A DNA stretch of 32,746 nucleotides from Candidatus Anammoximicrobium sp. (GCA_012515235.1 JAAYYU010000141.1:1-32746), one strand, 5' to 3'; counted from the stretch's first letter, positions 24,241 to 32,746 are shown. Made by a program: numbers and translations. The notes: generated by a model from the letters alone, not told the origin.

Positions 24241-25572
24241 ATGCGAACATTAAAAGCCTTTCTTCCGCCTGCCGTTGGTGGGTGCCTCGCTTCGGTTCTT
24301 CTGACCTCGGTCTTGGTCGCGGCGGAGGGGCGGCAGCGTGCGGGCACTGTGGTTGTGGCCTCGGAGCCCGAAGCGGAAAGTGAAGCGTTGGTCCTTGAGG
24401 ATGACGGTCTGGACGCATCCTGTCAAGTTCTGGTGCCTTGCGGCGGCTTGCCCCTGGGGATGCTGTGGTGGGAAGCGGACTATCTCCTGTGGTGGGCCAA
24501 AGGCATGGAGATTCCGCCTTTGGTCACCGGGGGAACGACCGGGGTGTTGGGGACCTCGCCAGTTTTGTACGGCGACGATCAGATCCTGGACGAAGCTCGA
24601 TCCGGCTTCCGGGTGGGGCTGGGCAGTTGGTTGGATTGCGGGCGTTGTTTCGGCGTGGAGGGCGACTACTGGATGCTGGGCGAGGCGACGGATCATTTTC
24701 GGGCGGAGTCCAACGCCCAGGGAAGTCCGGCTCTTTTCCGCCCCTTCTTCAACATCAATCCGCGAGACGAGGCCGGCGAGTTTGCCCCGCCAGCTCGGGA
24801 AGATGCGGAAATTGTCTCTTCGCCGGGAGTGTTGGCCGGGTCCGTCGTGGTTGACAGCTACAGCGATTTGCAGGGAGCCGGGATTCGCTGGCGGCGGCAA
24901 TTGTGCTGCCAGTCCGCCTGCGATACGTGTGCCGACGCCTGCGGTTGCCAGCACGCGCTGGCCCGAAGTTCCCGACTGGACCTCCTGGTCGGCTACCGGT
25001 TCGTCCAGTTGAAAGAAGGGCTCGCCGTCAACGAAGCCCTGGCGTCTTTGCTCAGTGCGCCCGATCAGGGTCAGTTTGCCATCAACGATTCATTCCAGAC
25101 GGCAAACCGTTTTCATGGTGCCGACCTCGGCGTCACTTGGCGGCGGCGTTGCGGGCCTTGGCTGTTGGACGTGCTCGGCAAGCTGTCGTTAGGCGGCGTC
25201 GAGCAGACGGTCAGGATCGCGGGGCAAACCGTCATTTCGGGATCGGCTGCTGATAATGGAACGTATGCCGGCGGCTTGCTCGCGCAATCGACCAACATCA
25301 ATGTTTACCGCCGCAACGTGTTCGCGATGGTTCCGGAACTGGGGATCAACCTGGGCTATCAACTTGCCCCGTGGTTGACGGCGAAAGTAGGCTACAGTTT
25401 CCTTTACTGGAGTCGGGTCGTGCGTCCAGGCGATCAGATCGACTTGGATGTCAATCCCGACCTGCTGCCGCCCCCGGACGGGTTTGCGGGCGCGGAGCGT
25501 CCGCGTTTCGAGTTCCGAGACGCGGACTTCTGGGCTCAGGGCCTGCGGGTGGGATTGGAGGGAAGGTGGTGA
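24241..25572 (+). CDS. BBP7-type outer-membrane beta-barrel protein
   Basis: A 443-residue protein with a signal peptide (residues 1-28, ending VLVAAEG). The BBP7 entry motif MLWWEADYLLWWAKGMEIPPLVT follows, in pieces characteristic of this planctomycete barrel family. Alternating strands such as LLVGYRFVQLKEGLAVNE, RFHGADLGVTWRRRCGPWLLDVLGKLSLGG and LNLGYQLAPWLTAKVGYSFLYWSRV follow, ending in an aromatic-rich C-terminus (DFWAQGLRVGLEGRW). A cysteine cluster (CCQSACDTCADACGC) lies mid-protein, an unusual feature that may form extracellular disulfides. Expected location: outer membrane. ATG 24241 is chosen because it begins the signal peptide. Confidence 0.88.
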   Translation: MRTLKAFLPPAVGGCLASVLLTSVLVAAEGRQRAGTVVVASEPEAESEALVLEDDGLDASCQVLVPCGGLPLGMLWWEADYLLWWAKGMEIPPLVTGGTTGVLGTSPVLYGDDQILDEARSGFRVGLGSWLDCGRCFGVEGDYWMLGEATDHFRAESNAQGSPALFRPFFNINPRDEAGEFAPPAREDAEIVSSPGVLAGSVVVDSYSDLQGAGIRWRRQLCCQSACDTCADACGCQHALARSSRLDLLVGYRFVQLKEGLAVNEALASLLSAPDQGQFAINDSFQTANRFHGADLGVTWRRRCGPWLLDVLGKLSLGGVEQTVRIAGQTVISGSAADNGTYAGGLLAQSTNINVYRRNVFAMVPELGINLGYQLAPWLTAKVGYSFLYWSRVVRPGDQIDLDVNPDLLPPPDGFAGAERPRFEFRDADFWAQGLRVGLEGRW

Positions 25573-25683
25573 TTGCCGATTGACGGCGACCGGCGGTGAA
25601 GTAGAATCGAACCAAACCGACAGTGGGCGCGAGTCGTTTTCTTGCCTTTGCCACAGCTTTCCCCACGGACGTTTGGCAGCCTC

Positions 25684-27123
25684 ATGAGCCTCGGATCCCA
25701 CATCGCCTCCGACTGCATAGTTCGTGTCCGCAATCACGAGGGCGCGGTCGGTTTCGGCACGATTGTGGGACTGAGCCGTTACGCGGTCGTGTTCGAGATG
25801 TACCACATCGGCACGGTCGATAGGCAAAGCGTCGTCTTGCCGGAGGTTCTGATTCGCCGGGGCGAGGCGGAGATCTATTCCGGTCGCGCCACGGTCACGG
25901 ATATCGTCAACACCGGGTATGTGCTGGTCGTCTCGGCCGATCTGATGGATCCCTGGTCGGAACAGACCGGGATCTACCCGGGAGACCAACCGCATGCGGA
26001 GCTTGCCGGCTTTGTCGATGAATGGCGAGATGATCAGCAGCACGTGGAGCCTGGCTTTCGCCTGGTGGTGGCCAAACTGAGGGACCTGCTTGCCGGACTC
26101 CAACCCTGGATCGAGCGTTGCGAGCGGATGTTGGGGCTGCAGGCGAGTTGTGTCTCGCCTCATGCGGTGCAGCAGTTCCGGGAGGAGTCCTGGGCCGCGG
26201 TGCATCCGGCCTTGGGCGAGTTGCTGGACCGGTTTGACGCTGCCGTTCGGCAGATTGCCGCGCCCGATCTGCCTTCGCACAGGGCGCTGGCCTGCCGGGA
26301 GTTGTTCCCGTATCTGCTGAGCGCCCCATTCCTCCGCCGGGTCTACGCCAAGCCGTGGGGCCACGCCGAGGACTTGCAGTTGGTGGACATGATGTCTCGC
26401 AAGACGGAGCCCGGAGAGGGCACCTTTGGCTGGCTGTTGAATGCCCTATGTTTGACATGCCGGGCTGCGCGCGCCTATCGGGATCGGTCGGAGTGGCTGA
26501 AGGCGCAACTGGCTTTGGAAGCGCGGCGGATCCACTACAGCTACCGCCGCAGATTCCACGTGCTGTGCGTGGGCAGTGCTGCCGCCGTCGACATTCGCGA
26601 CTTTTTGGAGTGCAACCACGCGGCCGCGTGGTGCCGATTTCACTTGCTCGACTTTGAGCCGTCGTCGGTCGAGGCAGCCCGCGAGTATCTGCAGGACGCT
26701 GTGGATCACGACAGCGGTCGGCCGGCGGTGCAGTTGTCCTGCCGCACGCTGGCCGAGGTCGTGCGGGTGGCGGGTGGTAACGCCGTGCAGCGCCCGCAAT
26801 TCGACTTTGTGTACTGTGCCGGCGGATTCGACTATCTCGACGACTGGACGTGTGAACTCCTGTTGAAGCGGTTCCTGGCGTGGACGCAGCCGGGCGAGAC
26901 GGTGGCGGCCATGATTCTCAACGCGGGTTTTCCAGCGGCCCGTTGGTTGGAGCATTTGGGACATTGGCACCTTCGCGCCCGCAACGAGTTGGAAGTCAGG
27001 CAGTGGGCCGCCTTGCTGCGCGGGTGCGAAACCGAAGTTCGCAACACGGGGCCGAATCTCGTGTTCCTGGCGCGGCGGGGACACGATTCCATCCCCGCGG
27101 AGGGCGGAACACCTTTGAGGCGT
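25684..27123 (+). CDS. PhcB-like methyltransferase paralogue with degenerate SAM site
   Basis: A 480-residue protein colinear with its downstream neighbour. It has an N-terminal PilZ-like beta domain (about 1-95; AVGFGTIVGLSRYAVVFEMY, then DPWSE), a helical middle, and a Rossmann methyltransferase-like C-terminus (about 285-465). Its SAM-binding loop is degraded: VLCVGSAAAVDI (293-304) replaces the normal VLNVGCGPAIEV. The family motif KPLGYAGDYEMVNMM is here KPWGHAEDLQLVDMM. YCAGGFDYLDD (377-387) is retained. I infer a diverged, perhaps non-catalytic regulator or partner of the next protein. The start at ATG 25684 has no strong ribosome-binding site; ATG 25642 would add 14 residues. Confidence 0.8.
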
Positions 27124-27271
27124 TAGACGCGGGACGAAGGGACCGTTCTCGGCCAAGCTCGAACGCCGCGATGCGGGGACGTGCGGCGTGCAGGCGAATG
27201 TCGCCGGGGAGGATCGAACATCCGAGGGGGCTGCATGACGGGCACGGGACGACGGTGGCAAGGACGTGGCG

Positions 27272-28747
27272 ATGAGCCTCTCTGCAACACCCGTTCGTGA
27301 TTTTTCACGACAGCCGCCAACCACAGCGGGAAAGCACCCCGTGAGTCACGTAAATCCGTTCACCGACAGCGCAATCAGCTTCTGCAACAGCCAGGGTGTC
27401 GAAGCGCACGGGGTGTTGATCAGCCTGAGCCGGGAGTCCATCGCCTTTGAAGTCTATAATCCATATTCGATTGTGCAGATGAGCGAAATCCTGACTCGCG
27501 TTCGCATTCGCCGGAGTGACCGCGACGTGTACACGGGCCGAGCCTGCGTGAATGCGCTGATCAATACGGGCCTGATGCTCGTGGCCTCCGCGTCGCTGTT
27601 GGACCCCTGGTCGGACGTGATCGACGTGAGTTCGGGTCCCGAATTGCGCGAGGAAGTCCGCCGTTTCATCGGCGACTGGGCCGCCAACAATCGCCGGCTC
27701 CGGCCCGGCTATGTCCACGCCGTCAACAGTCTGCGCAGCTTTCTGGTGGAGTTCAGCCGCTGGCTGGAGCACGGCGAAGCCATCGCACGGCTGGCCGATT
27801 CCGGCACTCCGCAGGACCGGATCCGTGCGTTCCTGAGCGACGTGCAAACGCCTGCGGCCGCACAACTGGAAGAGCTGTTCCAACAGTTTGAACTCGAAGC
27901 GAGCCGCGTGGAAGAGGCTGAAGTTGCAGCGCACAAGGCGTTTGCCCGCCGCGAATTGCATCCCTTGCTGATGTGCGCGCCCTTCGCTCACCGGGTTTAC
28001 GTCAAGCCGCTGGGCTACGCGGGCGACTACGAGATGGTGAACATGATGTTCCGCGATCCCTGGGAAGGCGGGAACGCCTACGCCCGAGTGCTCAACGCGT
28101 TTCTGCTGCAGAACACCACGGTGGTAGCGCATCGACAGCGGATCGCGCGATTGGTCAAGACGTTGGCCTCGGAGGCCCAACGCGTGCTGGCCCGCCGCGA
28201 GGTGTTCCGCGTGTTGAATGTGGGCTGTGGCCCGGCGATCGAGGTCCAGCGGTTCCTGAAAGAGAGCCCGTTGGCGGAGCGCACTTCGATTGAACTGGTC
28301 GATTTCAACCCGGAGACGCTGCGCTATGCGGAGTCGCAGATCGGACAAATCCTGCGCAGTGCTGGGCGTGGCACGCAGGTTGTCTATCGCGGCCGCTCGG
28401 TGCACGAGTTGCTGCGGGACTCCGTCCGTCCCACGCCGGCCGAACGCCGTTTCGATCTCGTTTACTGCGCCGGGCTGTTCGACTACCTGGGAGACCGCGT
28501 CTGCGGCCGCCTGCTGCGTCTGTTCTACCACTGGACCGACGCGGCCGGACTTGTCGTCGCCACGAACGTGCATCCCCAGCACCCGGTCCGGGCGTTGATG
28601 GAGCATTTGCACGACTGGTACTTGATTCTTCGCTCCGGGCCGCAAATGCTGCAACTCGCGCCGGGGATGGGAGATCAGGACGCAACGACCGAAGCGACCG
28701 GCGTGAACGTGTTCTTGGAAATTCGCAAAGGCGCGAACGAGGCTTAG
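27272..28747 (+). CDS. phcB-like: PhcB-like SAM-dependent methyltransferase (signal synthase candidate)
   Basis: A 491-residue protein. The N-terminal PilZ-like domain (about 30-115) contains GVLISLSRESIAFEVYNPYSIVQMSEIL. A helical linker follows, then KPLGYAGDYEMVNMMFRDP (245-263), and a class I methyltransferase fold: VLNVGCGPAIEV (314-325), acidic D344 in LVDFNPET and VYCAGLFDYLGDRVC (397-411). This matches the family annotated as extracellular factor (3-hydroxypalmitic acid methyl ester) biosynthesis, PhcB in Ralstonia, which methylates 3-hydroxy fatty acids to make a quorum signal. Start at ATG 27272, preceded by AAGGA. The kinase ATG follows 4 bases after the stop, strongly coupled. The actual product here is inference. 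Confidence 0.85.
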   Translation: MSLSATPVRDFSRQPPTTAGKHPVSHVNPFTDSAISFCNSQGVEAHGVLISLSRESIAFEVYNPYSIVQMSEILTRVRIRRSDRDVYTGRACVNALINTGLMLVASASLLDPWSDVIDVSSGPELREEVRRFIGDWAANNRRLRPGYVHAVNSLRSFLVEFSRWLEHGEAIARLADSGTPQDRIRAFLSDVQTPAAAQLEELFQQFELEASRVEEAEVAAHKAFARRELHPLLMCAPFAHRVYVKPLGYAGDYEMVNMMFRDPWEGGNAYARVLNAFLLQNTTVVAHRQRIARLVKTLASEAQRVLARREVFRVLNVGCGPAIEVQRFLKESPLAERTSIELVDFNPETLRYAESQIGQILRSAGRGTQVVYRGRSVHELLRDSVRPTPAERRFDLVYCAGLFDYLGDRVCGRLLRLFYHWTDAAGLVVATNVHPQHPVRALMEHLHDWYLILRSGPQMLQLAPGMGDQDATTEATGVNVFLEIRKGANEA

Positions 28748-28751
28748 CCCC

Positions 28752-31100
28752 ATGCGGTGGCAGACCGGCGACGAACGACAGGCGCATGCCTACGCCTCGG
28801 CCGACCGCGACCTGCGCGTACGGACGCTGAAGCTGGCGTGTACGCTGGGACTCTTCCTGATGCCGCTGGGCATTTCCCTGGACTATTACGTCTACGGCGG
28901 ACACGACAGTTTTTGGGCGCTTCTGGGTTCACGCGTCGTCTGCGACTTGGGAATCGCTGCCTTGATGCCGCTGCTCTGGACCGACTTCGGCCGGCGGCAC
29001 ATCCGGCTTTTGGGGTTGGCGGCAGGCGCGATCCCCGTGTTGTCCATGTGCTACATGATCAACGTCACGGAGGGCTTTGCTTCCCCTTACTATGCAGGTT
29101 TGAATCTGGCGATTATCGTGGTCTGTCTGACGATGCCGTTTGAGGTTGATGAGGCCATCGTCTATTGCGTTTTCGTGGCGTTCGCCTATCTCGTAGCCGG
29201 GGTGGCATGGCGGGACCCCGCGGCGGATTCCGCGGACCTGGTCGCGGATCTCTTCGGCAATCTGTACTTTATCGTGCTTACCTCGACCATCGGCATCTTT
29301 GCCTGCTACTTCAATACGCGCCGCCGCATCTCGGATTTTGAACTGCGCTATACGCTGGACAAGCAGAACCGCCAACTGACGCAGTTGGATCGTCTGAAGA
29401 TGCGGTTCTTTGCCAATGTGAGCCATGAACTTCGCACGCCTTTGACGTTGATCCTGGCGCCGCTGGAGGACCTGTATCGGCAGCGTGCTCTTCTGCCCGA
29501 GGGATTCGCGCAATCCCTGCAGTTGATCCGCGAAAATGGACTGCGGCTGCTGGGCTTGATCAACGACCTCTTGGACATCGCTCGCCTGAACGAAGGCAAG
29601 CTGCATTTGCACTGCCGGGAGTTCTGTCTGGACGACGTCGTGGCCCAAATCGTGGATGCCACACGGCCCCTGGCCGAGCGGAGGCACTTGCGACTGACCC
29701 TGACACTCTCGCCGGAGCGGTTGACGGTCTTGGGCGACGTCGCGCGATTGGAGAAGGTGCTGCTGAACCTGTTGTCCAACGCCGTCAAGTTCACGCGCTC
29801 CGGCGGCGCCATCGCCGTCGAGTGCCGCTCCGAGGCAGGCCAGGCGCGGATCGAAGTCGCCGATACGGGAGTCGGTATTCCGGAGGACGAACTGCCGTAC
29901 GTCTTCGAACGCTTTCATCAGGTGGCCGGCCCCGACAACCGGCAAGAGCACGGGACGGGCTTGGGGCTGGCATTGGCCAAGGAACTGACGGAGGCCCAGC
30001 GAGGTCGACTCACGATCGCCAGCCAGGTTGGCAAGGGGACTTCGGTGGTACTCCGACTGCCCCTGGCGGAGCCCAAGCAGATGGCCGCCCTGGCCGCCCA
30101 GACCGAAGACTCGGCGACCGACGACGCGGAAGATTCCGATGTCTACGGCGAAATGTTCCAGGCCGCGCGTCTCCAAAGCGTCGCGGTCGGGGGCGGCGTT
30201 GAGTCCGCCACGGAGGCCAGCCAGGCGGGGGTTCGCGTGCTCGTCGTGGACGACGAGACGCGGATGCGGCATTTCCTGGTCCAGATCCTGTCTTCCGAAT
30301 ACCGGGTGGCCGCCGCGATGGACGGCGAATCCGCCCTGCAACTTGCCGACCAAGACCGCCCCCACCTGGTCTTGTTGGATTTGATGCTGCCCGGCATCGA
30401 CGGACTGGAAGTCTGCAGGCGGCTCCGCGGTCCGCCCCACAACGCGGACTTGAAAATCCTGATGTTGACCGCGCGCACGGACGAACAGGTCAAAATCGAA
30501 GCCTTGAATTCCGGGGCGGACGATTTCCTGACCAAGCCTTTCAGTATCGTGGAGGTCAAGACGCGGATCCGCAACCTGCTGGCCGCCGGCGCTTTGGAAC
30601 GCGATCTGCGGGAACGCAATCGCGAACTCGAACGGGCGCTGAAGGAACTGCAAATGCGCGAATTGCAGCTGATCCAAAGCGAGAAGATGAACGCGCTGGG
30701 AAGCCTGGCCGCCGGTTTGCTGCACGAGATCAACAACCCCTTGAACTACATGCGGATGGCCGTGACGATGGCCCAACGCGGCGCTGTCGGAGAGGACGAA
30801 AAGCTGGCCAAACGCCTGCGCGATATCGAGGCGGGAATCAAACGCATCGAAGACATCGTGGGCGGCCTGCGGGACTTCGCCTATCCGGAACAGGCCGCGA
30901 ATCAACAACCGTTCAGCATCCGCGAATCGTTGCAGGCGGCGCTGCGGTTCAGCCGGCCTTCCAGATCATTCGTCGGCTGGCCCGGTTGCGGCGAACCAGT
31001 CCCGCCGTGCAGCGGGGGCTGTACGAGGAGAAATACGCCGATGACGATACCCTGGTTTACCAACGCACAGAGGACGGCCAGGTCGTCGTGGTTGCGGTGA
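28752..31100 (+). pseudogene. PhcS-PhcR-like hybrid kinase (HK-receiver-HK), truncated at its 3' end
   Basis: About 735 native residues. Six hydrophobic helices (about 25-187) form the sensor. HisKA H225 (NVSHELRTPL) and HATPase_c (N-box LLNLLSNAVKF, DTGVGIP, GTGLGLALAK) make the first kinase. A receiver follows with D500/D501 and D543 (LLDLMLPGIDG). A coiled coil leads to a second H-box, LAAGLLHEINNPLNY with H658. In Ralstonia, PhcS is a membrane kinase and PhcR a receiver-kinase, so this reads as their fusion. After ~30955 the frame runs into foreign sequence and the last ~47 codons (to the stop at 31100) are not native. The second HATPase domain is missing. It starts 4 bases after the methyltransferase stop. 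Confidence 0.85.
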
Positions 31101-31345
31101 ACCGCGGTCCGAAAACAAAGGTACGGGTGTCAGGCCTCGATCTGCCTGACGGTACGTACCCGAATCTGCTGCTTGCAGACGTGGACGGTCAGGACGCGGG
31201 CGAGCATGACTCGCCGGTGCTGGGACCGAAGGAAGTGCAGGTTGCTGGCCGCACGGGCGTGTTCGAGTTGCCTGCCAACGGGGCTGCCGTGCTGCACGGC
31301 GTGCGTGCCGACAAGCCGGCGGCAGTTGACGGCCCTGAGCCGTAG
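30955..31345 (+). pseudogene. 3' fragment of a GH13 alpha-amylase/CGTase-like gene
   Basis: In a different frame from the kinase, translation from about 30955 reads PAFQIIRRLARLRRTSPAVQRG and continues through DDDTLVYQRTEDGQVVVVAVNRG, LPDGTYPNLLLADVDGQ and GVFELPANGAAVLHGV to a stop at 31345. This matches the end of the catalytic barrel and the C-terminal beta domain of GH13 amylases and cyclodextrin glucanotransferases. The catalytic core is absent and no start codon with a ribosome-binding site precedes it, so it is a remnant of about 128 codons. The junction with the kinase falls in the shared string AGCCGGCCTT. Either a deletion or a chimeric join. Confidence 0.82.
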
Positions 31346-31407
31346 GACAAAATGAGTTCTGCGGGGGCCGTCGCGCGACGCTGTCCTGCGATTTGAAGGG
31401 GAGAACC

Positions 31408-32466
31408 ATGACGCCTCGCGAACGGGTTCTGGCCGCGCTGGCACATCGGGACGTCGACCAGATCCCGTGGATCGAAGGGATTGTCGGCAACGGGATTGCC
31501 AGCGCCGTGTGCGGCGAGCCGGTGGACGTGCAGTGGTCGGTGGCTCCCGACGGCTTTCCGACCGCGTCGGGCCAGCAATTGGCCGAGGAGCAGAAGAAGA
31601 CCAACCGGGTGCTGGGCAAGGCCAACCTCCAGTTTTGCGCCTTTGCGCCCGTCTTCTGTGACCGTGTGCGCCCCGCCGACGATGGTTCGCCCGTCCTGGT
31701 GGGCGACGGGCTGGTGAAGACTCGCCGCGATTTCGAACAACTCTTCCGCTTGCCTTCGCCGACCGACGGCCGCTTTGTGGCTACCGCCCGAGAGTTTATT
31801 GCCCGCAAGGAAGACTATTGTGCCTGCGCCTGCGTGCGGTTGGGGATCGGGGCCACGCTGCTGAGCATGGGCATCGAGGCGTTTTCGTATGCGATGGCGG
31901 ACGATCCGCAGTTGATCCAGGACATCCACGACGCCTATGCCGACTGGACCGCGGCGGTCGTGCCGGTGCTGGAGGAGATCGGCTTCGACGTGATCTGGGC
32001 CTTTGACGACGTGGCCTTCAATTCCGGGCCGATGTTCAGCCCGGCCTTCTACCGGGAACGCATTCTGCCCAAGGAAAGAGCCGTGGCGGCCACGTTCACC
32101 AGGCCGCTGATCACGCACAGCGACGGCGACATGACCCCGCTGCTGGACGCCTGGCTCGAACTGGGCCAGCAGGCGATCCACCCGCTCCAGCCCGACGTGA
32201 TGGACATCGACTCCGTCCAGCGGCAATACGGCCGTCGCGTGGCGCTGGTGGGCAATATCTTCATGCCCAACCTGGTCCACAACACGCCGGCCCAGATCGA
32301 AGCGGAGGTCCGCCAGCGGATCGAGTTGATCGGCGCCGGCGGAGGCTATATCATTTCCTCCAGCAACAGTCTGACCGACGACATGAAGCCGGAAAATGTG
32401 CTCGCCATGCGCGACGCGATTCGGAAATACGGCCAGCGTCGCGTGTCGGCCGTCGCCCCGCGTTGA
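31408..32466 (+). CDS. URO-D (uroporphyrinogen decarboxylase-like) family protein
   Basis: A 352-residue protein of the uroporphyrinogen decarboxylase superfamily, a TIM-barrel group that also contains corrinoid-dependent methyltransferases (MtaA/CmuA). Features: N-terminal TPRERVLAALAHRDVDQIPW typical of the non-HemE branch, the central SPAFYRERILP, ITHSDGDMTPLLDAWLELG and a C-terminal EAEVRQRIELIGAGGGYIISSSNSL. HemE-specific residues are not obvious and the N-terminus lacks the HemE RQAGR motif, so haem synthesis is unlikely. No corrinoid protein is adjacent, so the substrate is unknown. Start at ATG 31408 with GGGGAGA just upstream. It sits 63 bases after the GH13 fragment. Confidence 0.88.
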   Translation: MTPRERVLAALAHRDVDQIPWIEGIVGNGIASAVCGEPVDVQWSVAPDGFPTASGQQLAEEQKKTNRVLGKANLQFCAFAPVFCDRVRPADDGSPVLVGDGLVKTRRDFEQLFRLPSPTDGRFVATAREFIARKEDYCACACVRLGIGATLLSMGIEAFSYAMADDPQLIQDIHDAYADWTAAVVPVLEEIGFDVIWAFDDVAFNSGPMFSPAFYRERILPKERAVAATFTRPLITHSDGDMTPLLDAWLELGQQAIHPLQPDVMDIDSVQRQYGRRVALVGNIFMPNLVHNTPAQIEAEVRQRIELIGAGGGYIISSSNSLTDDMKPENVLAMRDAIRKYGQRRVSAVAPR

Positions 32467-32590
32467 AAAACTGGCTCGATGTGGTTTGCCGTTTGGCAGT
32501 ATTCGGGACATCCGTGAGCGGATTGGCGTTAGCACCAAACAGGAAACATCCACGGAAAGTCGCTGTCGATGATGGCACGGTCGCGCGAAA

Positions 32591-32689
32591 TGGGGTCAGG
32601 CTTACAGAATTCAATTTTGGCCGATGGTCACGTCAACCAGATTGCACGACTCTGCTCGGCGAAAATTGAATTCTGTAAGCCTGACCCCA
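32591..32689. repeat. long REP-like palindrome
   Basis: A perfect 28-bp inverted repeat: the left arm (32591-32618) begins TGGGGTCAGGCTTACAG and the right arm (32662-32689) is its exact complement. After one G-G mismatch the stem continues for five more pairs (GCCGA 32620-32624 / TCGGC 32656-32660), leaving a 31-base loop. GGGGTCAGG-type palindromes resemble REP elements mobilised by RAYT transposases in environmental bacteria; that parallel is from memory, and no RAYT gene is in this window. The first 127 bases of the window repeat the loop and right arm. Confidence 0.85.
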
Positions 32690-32746
32690 ACTGACCCCAA
32701 CTGGCTCGGCCGTACCTCTAGCGGAAGGCATGGTCACGATTGAGGA
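32620..32746. repeat. 127-bp terminal direct repeat, right copy
   Basis: Identical to positions 1-127. Here the upstream neighbour is the left arm of the palindrome, so the full structure exists only at this end. If the ends are joined, the gap from the URO-D stop to the transporter stop becomes about 790 bases of repeat-bearing intergenic DNA. Confidence 0.95.

Noticed and set aside
28929..30908. 659-codon frame antisense to the hybrid kinase
   Set aside because: The plus strand has ordered kinase and receiver motifs; the antisense frame is a GC-driven artefact.
32463..32669. 68-codon plus-strand frame after the URO-D gene
   Set aside because: It runs through the palindromic repeat, lacks a convincing ribosome-binding site and has no recognisable content.
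1..32746. Circular plasmid or phage genome
   Set aside because: There are no replication, partition, capsid, terminase or conjugation genes, and core single-copy chromosomal genes are present. The end overlap is better explained by a repeat.
1..32746. CRISPR arrays, tRNA and rRNA genes
   Set aside because: No regularly spaced direct repeats, cloverleaf sequence or rRNA-like stretch was seen by eye; a dedicated tRNA scan was not possible.

Overview
The window looks like a 32.7 kb chromosomal contig from a member of the Planctomycetota, probably of the Pirellulales type and probably metagenome-assembled. The evidence is the gene content: a DUF1559 pseudopilin-like protein, a DUF1570 gluzincin, a BBP7-type outer-membrane barrel, a short ECF-like sigma factor and a high-GC genome. 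Single-copy core genes (ilvC, menA, nadC, bioD, ruvB) argue for a chromosomal origin. The first and last 127 bases are identical. They sit at a long REP-like palindrome, so the contig ends lie in a repeat or at an assembly-graph loop rather than showing a real small replicon.

Layout. 1-640: repeat-rich edge with one small possible ORF. 640-3207 (minus): sugar-porter transporter and ketol-acid reductoisomerase. 3407-4357 (plus): MenA-like prenyltransferase. 4401-5949 (minus): sigma factor, cold-shock protein and HD phosphohydrolase in one short-gapped run. 6368-6646: 7Fe ferredoxin. 6860-12734 (plus): a promoter and a well-formed cobalamin riboswitch lead into DUF1559, DUF1570, galT and a GH57 glucanotransferase, with almost no gaps. 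12748-15747 (minus): nadC, a soluble histidine kinase, a small unknown protein and bioD. 16214-17125 (plus): STAS protein and ComEA-like helix-hairpin-helix protein. 17114-20310 (minus): two tandem zinc-ribbon membrane paralogues, then ruvB. 20706-22951 (plus): NarL-type response regulator and an enolase-superfamily enzyme. 22945-23871 (minus): membrane protein with a papain-like tail. 24241-25572 (plus): BBP7 barrel.

25684-about 30955 (plus) is the most interesting part. Two tandem proteins have a PilZ-like N-terminus and a methyltransferase C-terminus, resembling PhcB, the enzyme that makes 3-hydroxy fatty acid methyl ester signals in Ralstonia. A membrane histidine kinase follows, fused to a receiver and a second kinase, which reads as PhcS and PhcR in one chain. 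The first methyltransferase paralogue has lost its glycine-rich SAM motif. This looks like a phc-type cell-cell signalling locus in a planctomycete.

The kinase gene breaks off abruptly near 30955. It is joined out of frame, at a short shared sequence, to the last ~128 codons of a GH13 amylase/CGTase-like gene. This is either a real deletion or an assembly chimera. A complete URO-D-family gene and the palindromic repeat end the window.
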